Origin: Pseudopyrenochaeta lycopersici
Taxonomy: Eukaryota > Ascomycota > Dothideomycetes > Pleosporales > Pseudopyrenochaetaceae
NCBI GenBank assembly: GCA_003313425.1
Contig: NHZP01000008.1
Coordinates: forward strand, 558,001-622,000
DNA: 64,000 nucleotides
Direction: 5' to 3'
Made by a program: the position numbers and the translations under genes
The notes under the pieces: generated by a model
Seen by the model: only the letters and a program-made list of their open reading frames with translations
Database searches by the model: none
Told to the model about the DNA's origin: nothing
Part shown: in pieces, positions 21,884 through 32,093 of the stretch
Numbering within the stretch: position 1 is the stretch's first letter
How the letters are laid out: the number at the start of each line of letters is the position of its first letter

Positions 21884-24068
21884 GACTAAGATACCCACAA
21901 GTGATGGAGGGCTAGGGAGCTTTGCAGAAAATGAGGCCATGTTGATCACCTTCTCCTTGCTGGACGTTGAATAATTACTTGTTCGTCATCCAGGGCGCGA
22001 GGAGAATGTTGCAATTGTGTCATTTGTGCTTAGGTAATATGACTACACGCACAGGGGTATCAGTACCTTAATGTTCGTCAACCCGGTTGTAGTACGTCTT
22101 CCTCGGCAGAATGTCAGCAGTAGTGGTTAGGGTTTGAGGAAAGTTAAGTGTGCCGGTTCAGTCGTAGAACCGTGGCGTGAGAGAGGCCGACAAGTTCTGC
22201 TTCTGAGGCAGGGAAAAGTATAGAGCCTTGTACAGTAGTTGCGACTCATGTCCCGCACGTGTTTCACGAATTCTCCGTTCATTTTGTCCATTCATCTTCT
22301 TCGCCCTTGCTTCTTCCACTCGTCTCATCTCAATTAGATGGAGCAACGTCACCTTACTGTAACACGTTCCAGATTGACGGTTGCGAAAAGAACAGTAACG
22401 ACTGATCGACTTTGAGGAAGACGATGATTCCAATTCTCCGTGGACTCCTGTCCGCTATGACAAAAAGGGCCTGTCAGCCATGCGACTGACAAGCAAAGAC
22501 AGCGACAAGCGGGAGATCAAACGTCCGGGGCTGGCCGGACACGAGTGGACACCAAGTGGAGCCCAACTTTGACGCCGACTCAGGTTCCGATGCTGCGAGA
22601 TGGTCACATCTCTCCACCAAAGCCCGTCGCCTCACTCGCTGTGATGTTTCGAAACCAGCCCAGGCAAGGCAGAGCCATCGCACCACCGAATTAGAAAACT
22701 GCGCTCATCCAATACCCGACACAATGGCAATTCATGGGTGTTTCTGCAAGGTACCGTGCAATCGTTACCTGGAGTAAGCGGCTTGATTTGGCGCCAACAC
22801 AAGGTTCCAGAGAAAGGCCGTCCAGAACCAGCACGGGGTGGCCAACCGGCTCCCAACGCGTCGACGATGTGCGGGACCGTTTTTCGCAGCGGACGCTGAT
22901 CCACGATTCCTTGACTGCCGAGGCTGGGGAGACAGCGTGCAACCATGCTTCTAACAAGTCCTTCTTGCCGCCTCGTCCGCCAATTTTGACATCAATGCCG
23001 TCTTACGGGAGGGCGGCCGCTTTCATCAAGATGAGGATCCGACGCTCTGCTTTTGAACTGTTGAAACGAACCAACTTTAGTGCCCCAACGAGATGCGCGG
23101 AACCAGCAAACAACGGAAGGGCCCCCAGCTCAACCTGCGACAAATGGGGCGGCAACCTTGCACATGCGGCGTCGCTCGATTCGCCGGCTCTACAAAAATG
23201 CATCATGCGCTAAACTCTGTCCGGCTGTTTGGACGCCACCCATCGGGCACCATAGGCCCCATGTGCGATGCGGTTCGCTGGATTCTGCTTGTTCCTGACG
23301 CGCCCCCGGTTCCTCCTACCAATCTGTGAGAGACAGGTCGACGCGGCTTGTCTAGTCTACCACTGCACAGGGGTGCTGGGTTTTTCATTCTGCCGTCTCG
23401 CTATCTCCATGGCCTTTTCTTTGACGCTGCCCTCCCTTCGTTTCCCTGCTTGCTCGTCGGCTTTACAGCAACTCACACTCCCTCTTTGATCGCAACCTGG
23501 TGTTCGCTCCTTACGACACAGGCTGTTTCCCCACGCTCTTTGACAGACTATTTTTGTTCCGTTTCGCCACTCATTGCCCTATTCACCCATTCACCCGTCC
23601 ACGCTGCAAGCTCAGCGCCCCCAGGAAGAACCAAAACACCACCGAGAAGGAATCCGACACTTGACCGACGCTCTCTGGAACTGTATCGGACTGCACCGGA
23701 CCCCCCAAGCCCCCAACGCTGCGGCTTCAGGATCACAAGTACAACCCCGAACCAAGACTCCGTTACGCGCCCGCTGTGCACGCGCCCCCAAACGCAGTGT
23801 CGCAACCCGCAGCGTGATCCCTTCCAGATCCCTTCCATAACAGCGCAGCAATCGCACGCCTTTTGCTGCACTAGTGCATCTTCACCTATCGACGTGTTTG
23901 ACCTCGTGCCGCTGCGAAAGCAATATATCTCCGGCAATACCCCGCCAAACCTGCAGCCCAGTTAGGAAGCGACCAACTACCATCACTGCTAGTATTACCG
24001 GGCCCACGACCGAAAAACTGGACCCTCTTTGCAATAACCATAAATCCATCTTGAATTAATCCATCAAT
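21884..24068. other. Long intergenic region with pyrimidine-rich leader
   Basis: This 2.2-kb stretch has no supported gene. ORFs between 22474 and 23300 overlap on both strands and lack domains. From about 23390 to 24060 the sequence is CT-rich with many ccc, ctct and cacc runs, as in long 5-prime leaders of fungal regulatory genes, so this is probably the promoter and leader of the gene at 24069. Several upstream ATGs occur in it. The stretch 22500-23200 is GC-rich and may hold regulatory sites. Confidence 0.5.
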
Positions 24069-24932
24069 ATGTCGCTCGCGCGTGCTGTCACCAAGCGCAT
24101 GAAGCGGTCAGAAGTGCCGAAGGAGCCCACATCGCCACCAAATCGAAGCCAGAGTGCCAGAGACCCAACGACGCAGCAAATTGACCGTTCCAAAATATCT
24201 CTACCTCTGGCCCTGGTGTCGACGACCAACATGCTCAGTTATAACGCCCCGGATATTGCCACCATGCGACTCGTCTCTTCATCCACTACTTCAAGTCACT
24301 CATCGGCAGACGACTCGGACCACAGCGTGTCAGGACGTTCTCGCGCCTCTTCGCACGGCTCCCGGGACACTACTCTTACCGATGCCTCGTCCGTGGACTC
24401 TTCGCCAATCTCACCAGCGCCAAATCATCTTTCGGGCTACTTCCCGTCTGCTGGCAAGCAACTCCGGAAATCTGCTTCAACAACCAGCCTTCAGCAGGTC
24501 AAGGAGGAAATCGTAGAGCCCGTGCCAGCTATTCCGCAAAGGGCCCTTTCTCACAGCAAGCGCGCTCATGAACGACTGGCGCACAAGCGGTCACTGCAGA
24601 ATGTGACCGTTAATGGCCGCACCAGCATGAACTCCCGCGGCAGTGTGGGCTCACAGCGACAGTCTCGGGAGCACCGAGCATCAGTCGACATGTTCAAAGG
24701 GTCAATGCAAGACGAGGTTCACCCCTTTGGCCGAGAACTGCAGCAGCTCAACGAGATCGTCGAAGAATTTGGTGGCGTAGTAAGAGATGCTGAGACCGAG
24801 GCGGATCTGAACGTTATGCGCTCAAAGAACTTGGCCGCTTTCTGTGCTGCCGACTACCTCGCAGAGATTCGACCGCTCTTCAGCAGTCGATTCGGGATTC
24901 CTCAACAAGCGCCACCTATGGCGTGGATCTAA
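24069..24932 (+). CDS. Unrecognised Ser-rich fungal protein
   Basis: Single-exon ORF for a 287-residue protein that I do not recognise. Residues 1-30 are basic; 70-150 are strongly Ser/Thr-rich and look disordered; 165-205 are basic with Arg and His. The C-terminal 75 residues (from about 213) look ordered and amphipathic: FGRELQQLNEIVEEFGGVV, a run of acidic and hydrophobic residues, then FCAADYLAEI and FSSRFG, ending PPMAWI. That C-terminal block is the likely conserved part. There is no signal peptide or membrane helix. The long CT-rich leader and the Ser-rich body suggest a regulated, phosphorylated cytosolic or nuclear protein, which is inference. Confidence 0.7.
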   Translation: MSLARAVTKRMKRSEVPKEPTSPPNRSQSARDPTTQQIDRSKISLPLALVSTTNMLSYNAPDIATMRLVSSSTTSSHSSADDSDHSVSGRSRASSHGSRDTTLTDASSVDSSPISPAPNHLSGYFPSAGKQLRKSASTTSLQQVKEEIVEPVPAIPQRALSHSKRAHERLAHKRSLQNVTVNGRTSMNSRGSVGSQRQSREHRASVDMFKGSMQDEVHPFGRELQQLNEIVEEFGGVVRDAETEADLNVMRSKNLAAFCAADYLAEIRPLFSSRFGIPQQAPPMAWI

Positions 24933-25809
24933 GTCGACTCGGACGTGCGCTTTCCTTCAGTGTTCAACTCAACGGTTTTTCCTTGGCTCAACTGGATACC
25001 TTAGACGATGCTACATGCTCTCGCTTCTCGTGTACATATTCACAGCTTTCGTTCTTATCACTCCTTGACATAATCACTATTTTCTACTTTACCAATCTGC
25101 TGCGACGGTGGAAAGGACGCAAAAAGGGCGTTTCGGGATACCGGCATCGGATTTGGAGGCAATGGTCTCCGTTCTTTCTCTAACGATATCTCATGTCTGT
25201 CTGTGTACGATGTTATTGGAAGAAAGACAGTCAGCCGGAGAATGGAATCTGCGGTCATCAGCGATGATGCAGATGTGTTTTGGATAAGTGGGTTGTTCGT
25301 GCTTGTTGGTAACACTGCCTTCACTGCGCCCCTGTCTTACTCAGACGTACATACTTCCAGATGAAAAGTATACACAACTCAACACTTCAATCTGCCCATG
25401 TACCAAATGATTTTTCTTGCCTACAACATGCAGTTTGAGACCTCGTGCAATCCGTCTTCACAAGCCCAGGTTCGCTGTCTCAGTATCTTAATCATGCCCC
25501 ATATTTTCTCCATCGGCGCATGGAGCAAACGGGAAGGTGACATGTGGGACAAGCAGCTGCCGACAACGCAAACCTAGGCCGGCACCATGTGAGCCCCCAA
25601 TGTGCAATTTATCAGGATGCCCGTACTAGGATCATGTTCATGCAGCTGTTCTGGGCACATGGTTGTTCTTGCATGGGGCCCCAAACCGGGCTAAAGTGTT
25701 CCGGAGCGGAGAAACAGCTCGGGCTTCCCGTTCCCGTCTCAGACTTTTGGGCATGGTTCCACCGACCTTGAACATCCCAAGGACCAATTGAAGACCAACC
25801 CAGCCAAAC
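24933..25809. other. Intergenic region, no supported gene
   Basis: This gap of 877 bp lies between the Ser-rich gene and the mitoribosomal gene, both on the plus strand. It contains AT-rich 3-prime sequence and, at its right end, the mL54 promoter. Short ORFs present have no family resemblance. Confidence 0.5.
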
Positions 25810-26541
25810 ATGATATGTCGTAACTGCCTACGGGCAGCCTCCAAGGCCCGAATAACCGCATCGCCGTTACGGCAATCGCAGCGCTTCCTCGCTACCACAT
25901 CCTCTCTTCACAATGCTTCACCCGTCTCCGCAACCCAGCCCACATCACCAAAGCCAACGTCGGCTTCGCCCAGCCAGCCCCTCAGCGAGCCTCTTACACC
26001 TGCCGCCTCATCGGACTTGAAAGCGCAGGCCGCCAAAGCTGCAGAGAAGAAAGTCACGCCGCTGGTGAAGAGCAGCATACCAGCAGGACAGCCGTTGAAG
26101 GGCCTGAATTTTCTGAAGAACGCGCAAGACCCCGTTGCGCTACCGGACGATGAATATCCAGCATGGTTATGGACGATACTGGACCGGCAAGAGAAGAAAG
26201 CAGAGACGGGAGCGGGAGATTTATTCTGTACGCCTCTTCCATTCCTCGCTAGCTTGTGAAGGTGAAAACTGCAAGAGTGCTAACATGTCGTTTTCCCAGC
26301 CAAATCAAAGAAACAGCGTCGGCTTGCCGCTAAACGCCTGCGCAAAGAACAAGCTATGAACCCGGAGCTGCTCATGCCCAAAGTCCCCATCTACGAGCAG
26401 ACAATCGACCTACCTGCTGGTGACGGCAGCTTGCAGGGCGCAGTGCAGGCTGCGGGTGCGCGCGACGAGTTGACAAAGGCTATGAGGAATAAGAGGCGTG
26501 CGACGATCAAGGAGGCGAATTTCTTGAAGGCCATGGGATAA
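25810..26541 (+). CDS. MRPL37: Mitochondrial large-subunit ribosomal protein mL54
   Basis: Predicted 219-residue protein of the mitochondrial ribosomal L37/mL54 family, a component of the 54S large subunit. Exons 25810-26227 and 26300-26541 with a 72-nt intron; splicing joins the AGDLF end to SKSKKQRLAAKRLRKEQ. The N-terminus is Arg/Ser/Ala-rich with no acidic residues in the first 40, as in a mitochondrial presequence, and a Pro/Ser/Ala linker follows. The conserved core has LPDDEYPAWLW, the basic KKQRLAAKRLRK block and LLMPKVPIYEQTIDLP. The C-terminal helix is basic (RNKRRATIKEANF). A small nuclear gene, well supported. Confidence 0.93.
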
Positions 26542-27026
26542 ACTTGGTCGCTTGGAATCGCTGTAAAAGTAGGATCTGCGCTATCTACCGGGGTTGTATA
26601 TTATGTAACGATATATTAGACGCACGGAAGATGTTCATGAGACAAATATAGCCATGGCTATGGCTGGATATAGTGTAAAGAAACATGGCACTTTATCTCC
26701 AAGTCTAATCTGCATGTCTATTTGTCTTTGCTATATTATTTTTTGGAGGGGAGGAAGATTACAGATCACACTTACATTTACTGTATAAACATTACCAACT
26801 TGGTATACATATACGGAACGGGGAACGCTTTATAGCACAAAAGTTACCAAACCGAAACACCCACCATGTTGCTCTTTATTTGCGTAGAGAAACGAGATTC
26901 CAATACAAACAGACCAGCCGTGCGGGAGAGGGGTATGCGAAAGAAAAAAAAATCAATCAAGCAAAACGTCAAAAAAAAGAATTGTTCAAGTCCACTCTGG
27001 TCAATTCAGGCTTACCCTTCACTCAC
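26542..27026. other. Convergent 3-prime region, no gene
   Basis: This 485-bp AT-rich gap separates the convergent mL54 and membrane-protein genes. It has poly-A and poly-T-like runs (26945-26985) and several polyadenylation-like stretches, but no credible ORF. Confidence 0.5.
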
Positions 27027-28755
27027 TTACTCCTTATCCTCAGCGTTGACCTGCTTGATCTTGCTGGCCGCCTTGACTATATTTTTCAACCTCTTCTCCA
27101 TCACAGTCCTACCCTCTAGAGTCTTCCACACCTGGTGAGGGGCCTTGTTGACGACATCCCATCCGACGAGGTTGTCAGTTAGGGTAGTCAGATCCTTTTG
27201 CTTGCGCTCCCACTCGGTGTCCTTTCTGACCTCGATGCCACTGGAGACAATGGCAAGCGGGGTGTTTGCACTCTGAATGTGTCTTGCAGAGACGACCTCG
27301 TTCTTGGTGAGGGAGTCTGCAATGAGATTCTCTTGGAGCTGGGCTTTGATGAACTTGCCGGATTGGTAAGCGTTGCGGCCGTAGACGCGGTCTTCGCGGG
27401 TTCGTCCTTTGAAGAGAGCGCCTGCAATACGGACGGTACCGAGTGGGGAGATGATGCCCCAGGCCCAGAGTATGAAGCCACGGCTGGGGTTGCCGATGCG
27501 GTGGAGAAGGTCCTCATGGTAGGGATCGATGAGCAGGAGGCCAGTGACTTGCTTCAAGTGACGCGAGCTAAAGATACGGGAGACGAAACTGCCGGTGCCG
27601 GCGGAAACGAGAATCCATGGCCCTTCTTCGCCGGACCTAGCGAGCGCTTCGGACAGTGCGTCAGCGGACATGCCGGCTGAGTGTGGAGACGGCGCGTTGT
27701 CAGAGAACGCGTAGCCAGGGCGGTCCCAGTAGCAGTAACGGGAGATGGTGCCGTTCTGGTAGGCTGCGTATGCCCAGTGCTCGAAATCGTACTCGAGAGG
27801 CTCTTCGCCAGCCTCAAGTAGGATGGTCGGGTCTTTGGAGTCACCAGTGTGCGACACATTTCCAACGCAGGCAAGATGCACTGCGTACTTATCGCCATCG
27901 ACGAGAATGCGATCGCCGTACATCTTGAGCGTTGCGTCGCGCGAGCGGATGCCGAGAGTTGCGGTCATGAGGAGAACGATGATGATGAAGATGACGGTCA
28001 AGACTGTCGCAATTAAAATGGCAACCCACTCCTTTAGGGTGCGTCGAGTTTCTGCTCGCCCTGTGAGACGTTCTTCTTCTTCTCTCTTACCATACGCAAC
28101 AACTCGATCGGTCAAAATGCACCACACAGCCATGACAAATGCCCAGACCACGCTGGCAATACCGACCCATCCTTCCTCGAGCCTGACACGCGGAACTGCC
28201 AGGATGACGATAACGTCAACTGCTAGTAACACTGCGGTGATGGCCGTGGTGATGCGAATTCCCTTGGCAGGAGTGACAAAGAAGATGGTCGCCACGAGTA
28301 GATTTCCAATGGTAAGGCATGTGTATGCAAAGTCAAAGAAGCCTGATCCACGGGTGTGTAGTCCAGGAGGCGAGACGAAGATGGACACTAGCAAGAGTAC
28401 CCACCAGAAAAAGGATATAGCCAGGAAGAGGATAGTGAGGTAGCGCATAGCCCGCACTGACCAGAGGTTGTAGGGAGATACCTAACACTATCAATCTCGA
28501 CTTGGTCAACATGTACATTGAGCAACTTACCGCGGGATCATCGGGGTCAAGGTACCCATCTGTATTAGGAGGCGGCCTGTGGTTAGGGAGCAGCCGAGTG
28601 CGCTCAGTTGGCTCCTCTGCGCTTCGCCTCGGCGGCTCATAGCTTCTTCTGGAAGACCTTGATGCACCATCATCTTGAATTGGGTGAGGTGGCTCAACTG
28701 ATAGCTGGTCGCCATTCTGCTGGCCCTTCTTGCCGCCTTTCCACATGGTTGACAT
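27027..28755 (-). CDS. Polytopic membrane protein with alpha/beta-hydrolase-like domain
   Basis: Predicted 559-residue protein in two exons, 28531-28755 and 27027-28481, with a 49-nt intron. The first 75 residues are hydrophilic, Pro/Arg-rich and cytosol-like. Then come about five membrane helices (residues 85-260), the last one just before a lumenal-type domain. The domain from about 280 to 520 follows an alpha/beta-hydrolase layout: a core strand with LLEAG, a RYCYWDRPGYAFSD segment resembling the motif after strand 4, and WILVSAGTGSF where a GxSxG elbow would stand. The nucleophile position there appears to be Gly, so the enzyme may be inactive or the nucleophile may be elsewhere. Similar proteins have been named integral membrane proteins in fungi. 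Start at 28755; Met at 28746 is an alternative. Confidence 0.8.
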
Positions 28756-29439
28756 TGGAGCTCAGACTGAGGCCGAAACAGTCTAGGTTAGTCGTTGCTC
28801 CACGGAACTGATAGCAAGAAACTATAAGGAGCGTTAAAGCAGAGTTTTGCAGAGGAAAAATATGATGAAAAGCTTCGCAGAACTCCCGAGAAAACAGGAG
28901 CGGCGTCGAGGTGCGTCAATGGTTTTATTTGAAGCTCAAGGCGCTAATGTCGACGATCTACGTCATGGTTTGGTGGTCTCCAGGGATGTCAAGCGGAGCC
29001 AGACCCCGACGACGCATCATGGCTTAATCCAGATCGATGGCTCGGCCCCGCGGAAACTTGCATGTTTGGCTACTAAACACGATCCGACACCGCGGCACTC
29101 CAGTATGCAGTCCATGTAAACTTGGTTTCACGATGGTGTTGAGCTGCGACGTCATTGGCGAGAGCTATCATACTGGAGAACTTGAGCTTGAGCTTAAGCT
29201 TAAGCTGTGAGCTTCGACGGCTCGCTAAGGCATGTTGGGTGATCCCTGTCTGCCCTCAATCACCCCGCTTGCATGTGCGTGCTCTGCTGCTCAGACGTCG
29301 CCATCCCGCACCGATCCAGGCAATTCCATATCGGATAGCCGCACAGATTGCGCCCTGTCTGACCACTCTTGCCAACCAATCCCGCGTTAGCGTCTGGTAC
29401 ACGACCTTCCAGAATTATACAACGCTCTCTTAACACATA
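28756..29439. promoter_or_regulatory. Divergent promoter with hexamer repeat
   Basis: These 684 bp separate the membrane-protein gene (minus) from PPE1 (plus). At 29181-29206 is a run of gagctt/aagctt hexamers that contains a perfect 16-bp palindrome at 29191-29206. No ORF here looks real. Confidence 0.5.
29181..29206. repeat. AAGCTT/GAGCTT hexamer repeat with 16-bp palindrome
   Basis: Four consecutive six-base units (gagctt, gagctt, aagctt, aagct) create the self-complementary 16-mer agcttaagcttaagct at 29191-29206. It lies about 235 bp upstream of the PPE1 start codon. It may be a factor site or a slippage product. Confidence 0.7.
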
Positions 29440-30622
29440 ATGTCTGACCTCGCAAAGCACTTCGCGAAGACCAAGCTGTCATCCCTCCCACCCCCAGAGC
29501 CCCTCACAGAGGAGCCGCCCGACTATGAGGATGACTCGTCGTCCGCATCGTCCATGTCCAGCACTGGCACTGTCATTCCCTCAAGTACCCTGAGACCTGC
29601 GCCTGCAATACATTGGTCAGATTACTTCGCGCTTGAGTTCTACCTGGAACGACAAAAGCTTGGATCGGGGCATGCAAAGTTCCACGTATACTTGACACCG
29701 CTGGCAACCCCCAAGGCACCGTTGCTGGTCTTACACCATGGTGCAGGGAGCTCAGCAATGAGCTTCGCGCTCATGGCGAGGGAAGTGCGAAAAGCAATGC
29801 CAGAAATTGGCGTCCTAGCCCTGGAGGCACGCGATCACGGGAGTGTAGTTTGGGATGCGGGCGGAGACGTAGACAACAATCTCAGCGTCGAGCTACTAAG
29901 TCAAGATCTCGTAGATATGCTACACCTTACGCAAGCAAAGATGGGCTGGAAAGAACTACCTACAACCATTCTCATCGGACACAGTCTTGGAGGGGCAGTG
30001 GTCACGGAAACTGCCAACAAGGGATTGTTGGGGAATAAGCTGTTAGGATTTGGTGTGTTGGACGTTGTCGAAGGCAGTGCCATGGAAGCATTGAAGCATA
30101 TGCAGACCTATCTAGCCAGTCGACCAAAGTCGTTTCCCTCCCTCTCAGCCGCCATCGAATGGCATATACGATCACGAACACTGCGGAACCCACAGTCAGC
30201 GAGAGCAAGTGTACCCAGTTTGCTTCTGCAGCAACCCGACGGGCGGTGGGCGTGGCGCACTGAGCTTGGAAGCACAGAGGCGTACTGGGAGAACTGGTTC
30301 ACGGGGATGAGTGGGAAATTCTTGAGCGGGAAGGGGGCAAAGCTTCTGATCCTCGCGGGGACAGACCGGTTGGATAAAGAACTGATGATTGGGCAGATGC
30401 AGGGTATGTTACATTCATCCTACTACTATCTACGAATCGCTGACATGCTGCACAGGCAAGTTCCAGCTTCAGGTGTTTCCGAACGCTGGCCACTTCCTTC
30501 ACGAAGATCTGCCCGAGAAGACTGCCGAGGTCGTGGTCGAGTTCGTCAAGCGTAACGATCGAAGTGCGCTTGTACTACCACCCAAAGTCTCAGATCTCCT
30601 TGCACAAGGCAAAAAAGTATGA
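29440..30622 (+). CDS. PPE1: Protein phosphatase methylesterase 1
   Basis: Predicted 376-residue alpha/beta hydrolase matching PME-1/Ppe1, which removes the C-terminal methyl ester of PP2A catalytic subunits and so tunes PP2A holoenzyme assembly. Exons 29440-30403 and 30456-30622, with a 52-nt intron. The oxyanion segment is LVLHHGAGSSAMSFA; the nucleophile elbow is GHSLGG; LEARDHG and DVVEGSAMEAL segments are characteristic of this family; and the catalytic His is in NAGHFLHED. An acidic, Ser-rich insert near residues 25-45 is usual in fungal members. Splicing joins IGQMQ to GKFQLQVF and is required to reach the catalytic His. Confidence 0.95.
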
Positions 30623-30851
30623 CTTCGCTCGTCTGCAGCCGTTCCGGTAAATCTCCATGGGCGCAAGTTACACACAGACCATCTCTCATGCGTACAAATT
30701 GGGGTATCAACGCAAGTACGTTTCCTTCTTCCTTTCTTACTTCTGCCTCTTTCCTTCGGCCTTTAGAGCTGACCAAGGACACAGGTTCGACATGATAGTC
30801 TAGAAATAGGATTTCTAGCAGTGTCTTGCTTCAGATATGGCGAAGATGCAA

Positions 30852-31801
30852 TCATGGCGAGGCAGGGTCTTCGACTGGCACAGCACCACCTTCGCCCTTC
30901 GACTTATGCTTCCGCCTCCTCTTTCGAGGCCCAGAAGTTTCGGCATCTTGAGCGTCTGTCGCATCGGTTGCAGTAGGGCGTGCACCGTCTCCTTCCACGG
31001 GCTTAGCTTTCTTGACCGCCGCTGACTGAGACTGGCTGCTGTCTTTCTTCGCCTTCTTCACACTTAGAGGATTGGGTCCTTTGGGCCCTTTCTGCCGCTT
31101 CTTCTTTGTAGACCCTGTGTCTCCCGTAGCTCCATCTACAATTGACCGGCCATCCTGGCCCTCTTCCCCATCGTCGTTACGTTTCCTCTTCTGGCCAGCA
31201 TCCAGTTTCCGCTGGCCTTTGAGCCCTTGCTTGAACTTTGACTTCTCTTCCCGCTCGCGCTGCTCCTCGGTTGCGTTGGCCATGGGCTCCATCAGAACCA
31301 CTGATTTTGAAATGTAGATGAGGGGCACGCCTGCGATTTGGCGCATCTTCGCACGAACCTGTGGATCATTCGTGGCGACCACGTAGCGGTGCTTGTTTGT
31401 ATGGCTCTCCTTTGGATCGACCACCGAGCACAAGCATTCCAATGTAGACAGCGGCTCGTCCAGATCTTGGTGGTTGCATCGCCGCCTCTCGTACTCCTTC
31501 GCCTGCAGAATCAACGTCTCGTTCTTGGGCTTCGCGGTGTAGAGGTGGCGCATGTCGCACGTCGTGATCATGGGCTTCACCTGCCCGCCGAGGACTTTTT
31601 GAAGCCGCGCGACGAGGTCAATTTTGAATTTGTAGGCATCTTCGAGGATCTGCGAGTCGAGCAGGACTTGGTAGGGCTCGCGGAAGCCGAAGTTCAGCTC
31701 GTATTGGTGGAGGAGCTTCTTGTAGGCCTACAAACACATTAGTGACACGGTCCAGCACGACGGGCAAACAGGTGGCGTACCTTCGCCCGCTTCAGCTTCA
31801 T
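30852..31801 (-). CDS. UTP23: rRNA-processing protein Utp23
   Basis: Predicted 298-residue PIN-domain protein matching Utp23, which binds snR30/U17 snoRNA in the small-subunit processome. Exon 1 is 21 nt (31781-31801, MKLKRAK), then a 53-nt intron, then 30852-31727. The PIN-like domain begins YKKLLHQYELNFGFREPYQVL and continues through TTCDMRHLY. A zinc site is visible: Cys and His in RRCNH and two Cys in ECLC, typical of Utp23 rather than of its relative Fcf1. After about residue 165 comes a long Lys/Arg-rich tail with KRKRND, KKKRQ and RKRRRKHK blocks, likely nucleolar signals. It is divergent from the DUF726 gene. Confidence 0.92.
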
Positions 31802-32093
31802 TGCGACGTAGTGTGTTTGACGTGTGCTGGTGTCTCGGTTTGCGGGGAAAAAGTTCGGTCGCAAAATGTTCGAGGTTCTCGAAAGCGGAACTTAGCCCGT
31901 GCACCCACGCTATTCGACGTGTGCGGCTTGCAGACGGCACCCCCGTCAGTCTCCGCCTTTATAGAATATGGCCTGAGGGCAGCGCGCACGCTTTGTACAT
32001 AACTCTGCATATACTTGAAAGTTTCACACACACTCCGCGTGTTCCGCCGCACTGGTCTCCTCCAAATTCGCCCCATGCGTCCTCGGTAGCCCC
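31802..32093. promoter_or_regulatory. Shared promoter of UTP23 and the DUF726 gene
   Basis: This 292-bp interval between divergent start codons must contain both promoters. I see no clear TATA box or long repeat in it. Confidence 0.5.

Noticed and set aside
23348..23965. ORF of 205 codons upstream of the Ser-rich gene
   Set aside because: It begins at a TTG codon and its composition (Pro, Ser, Thr runs) follows from the CT-rich leader sequence; no domain seen.
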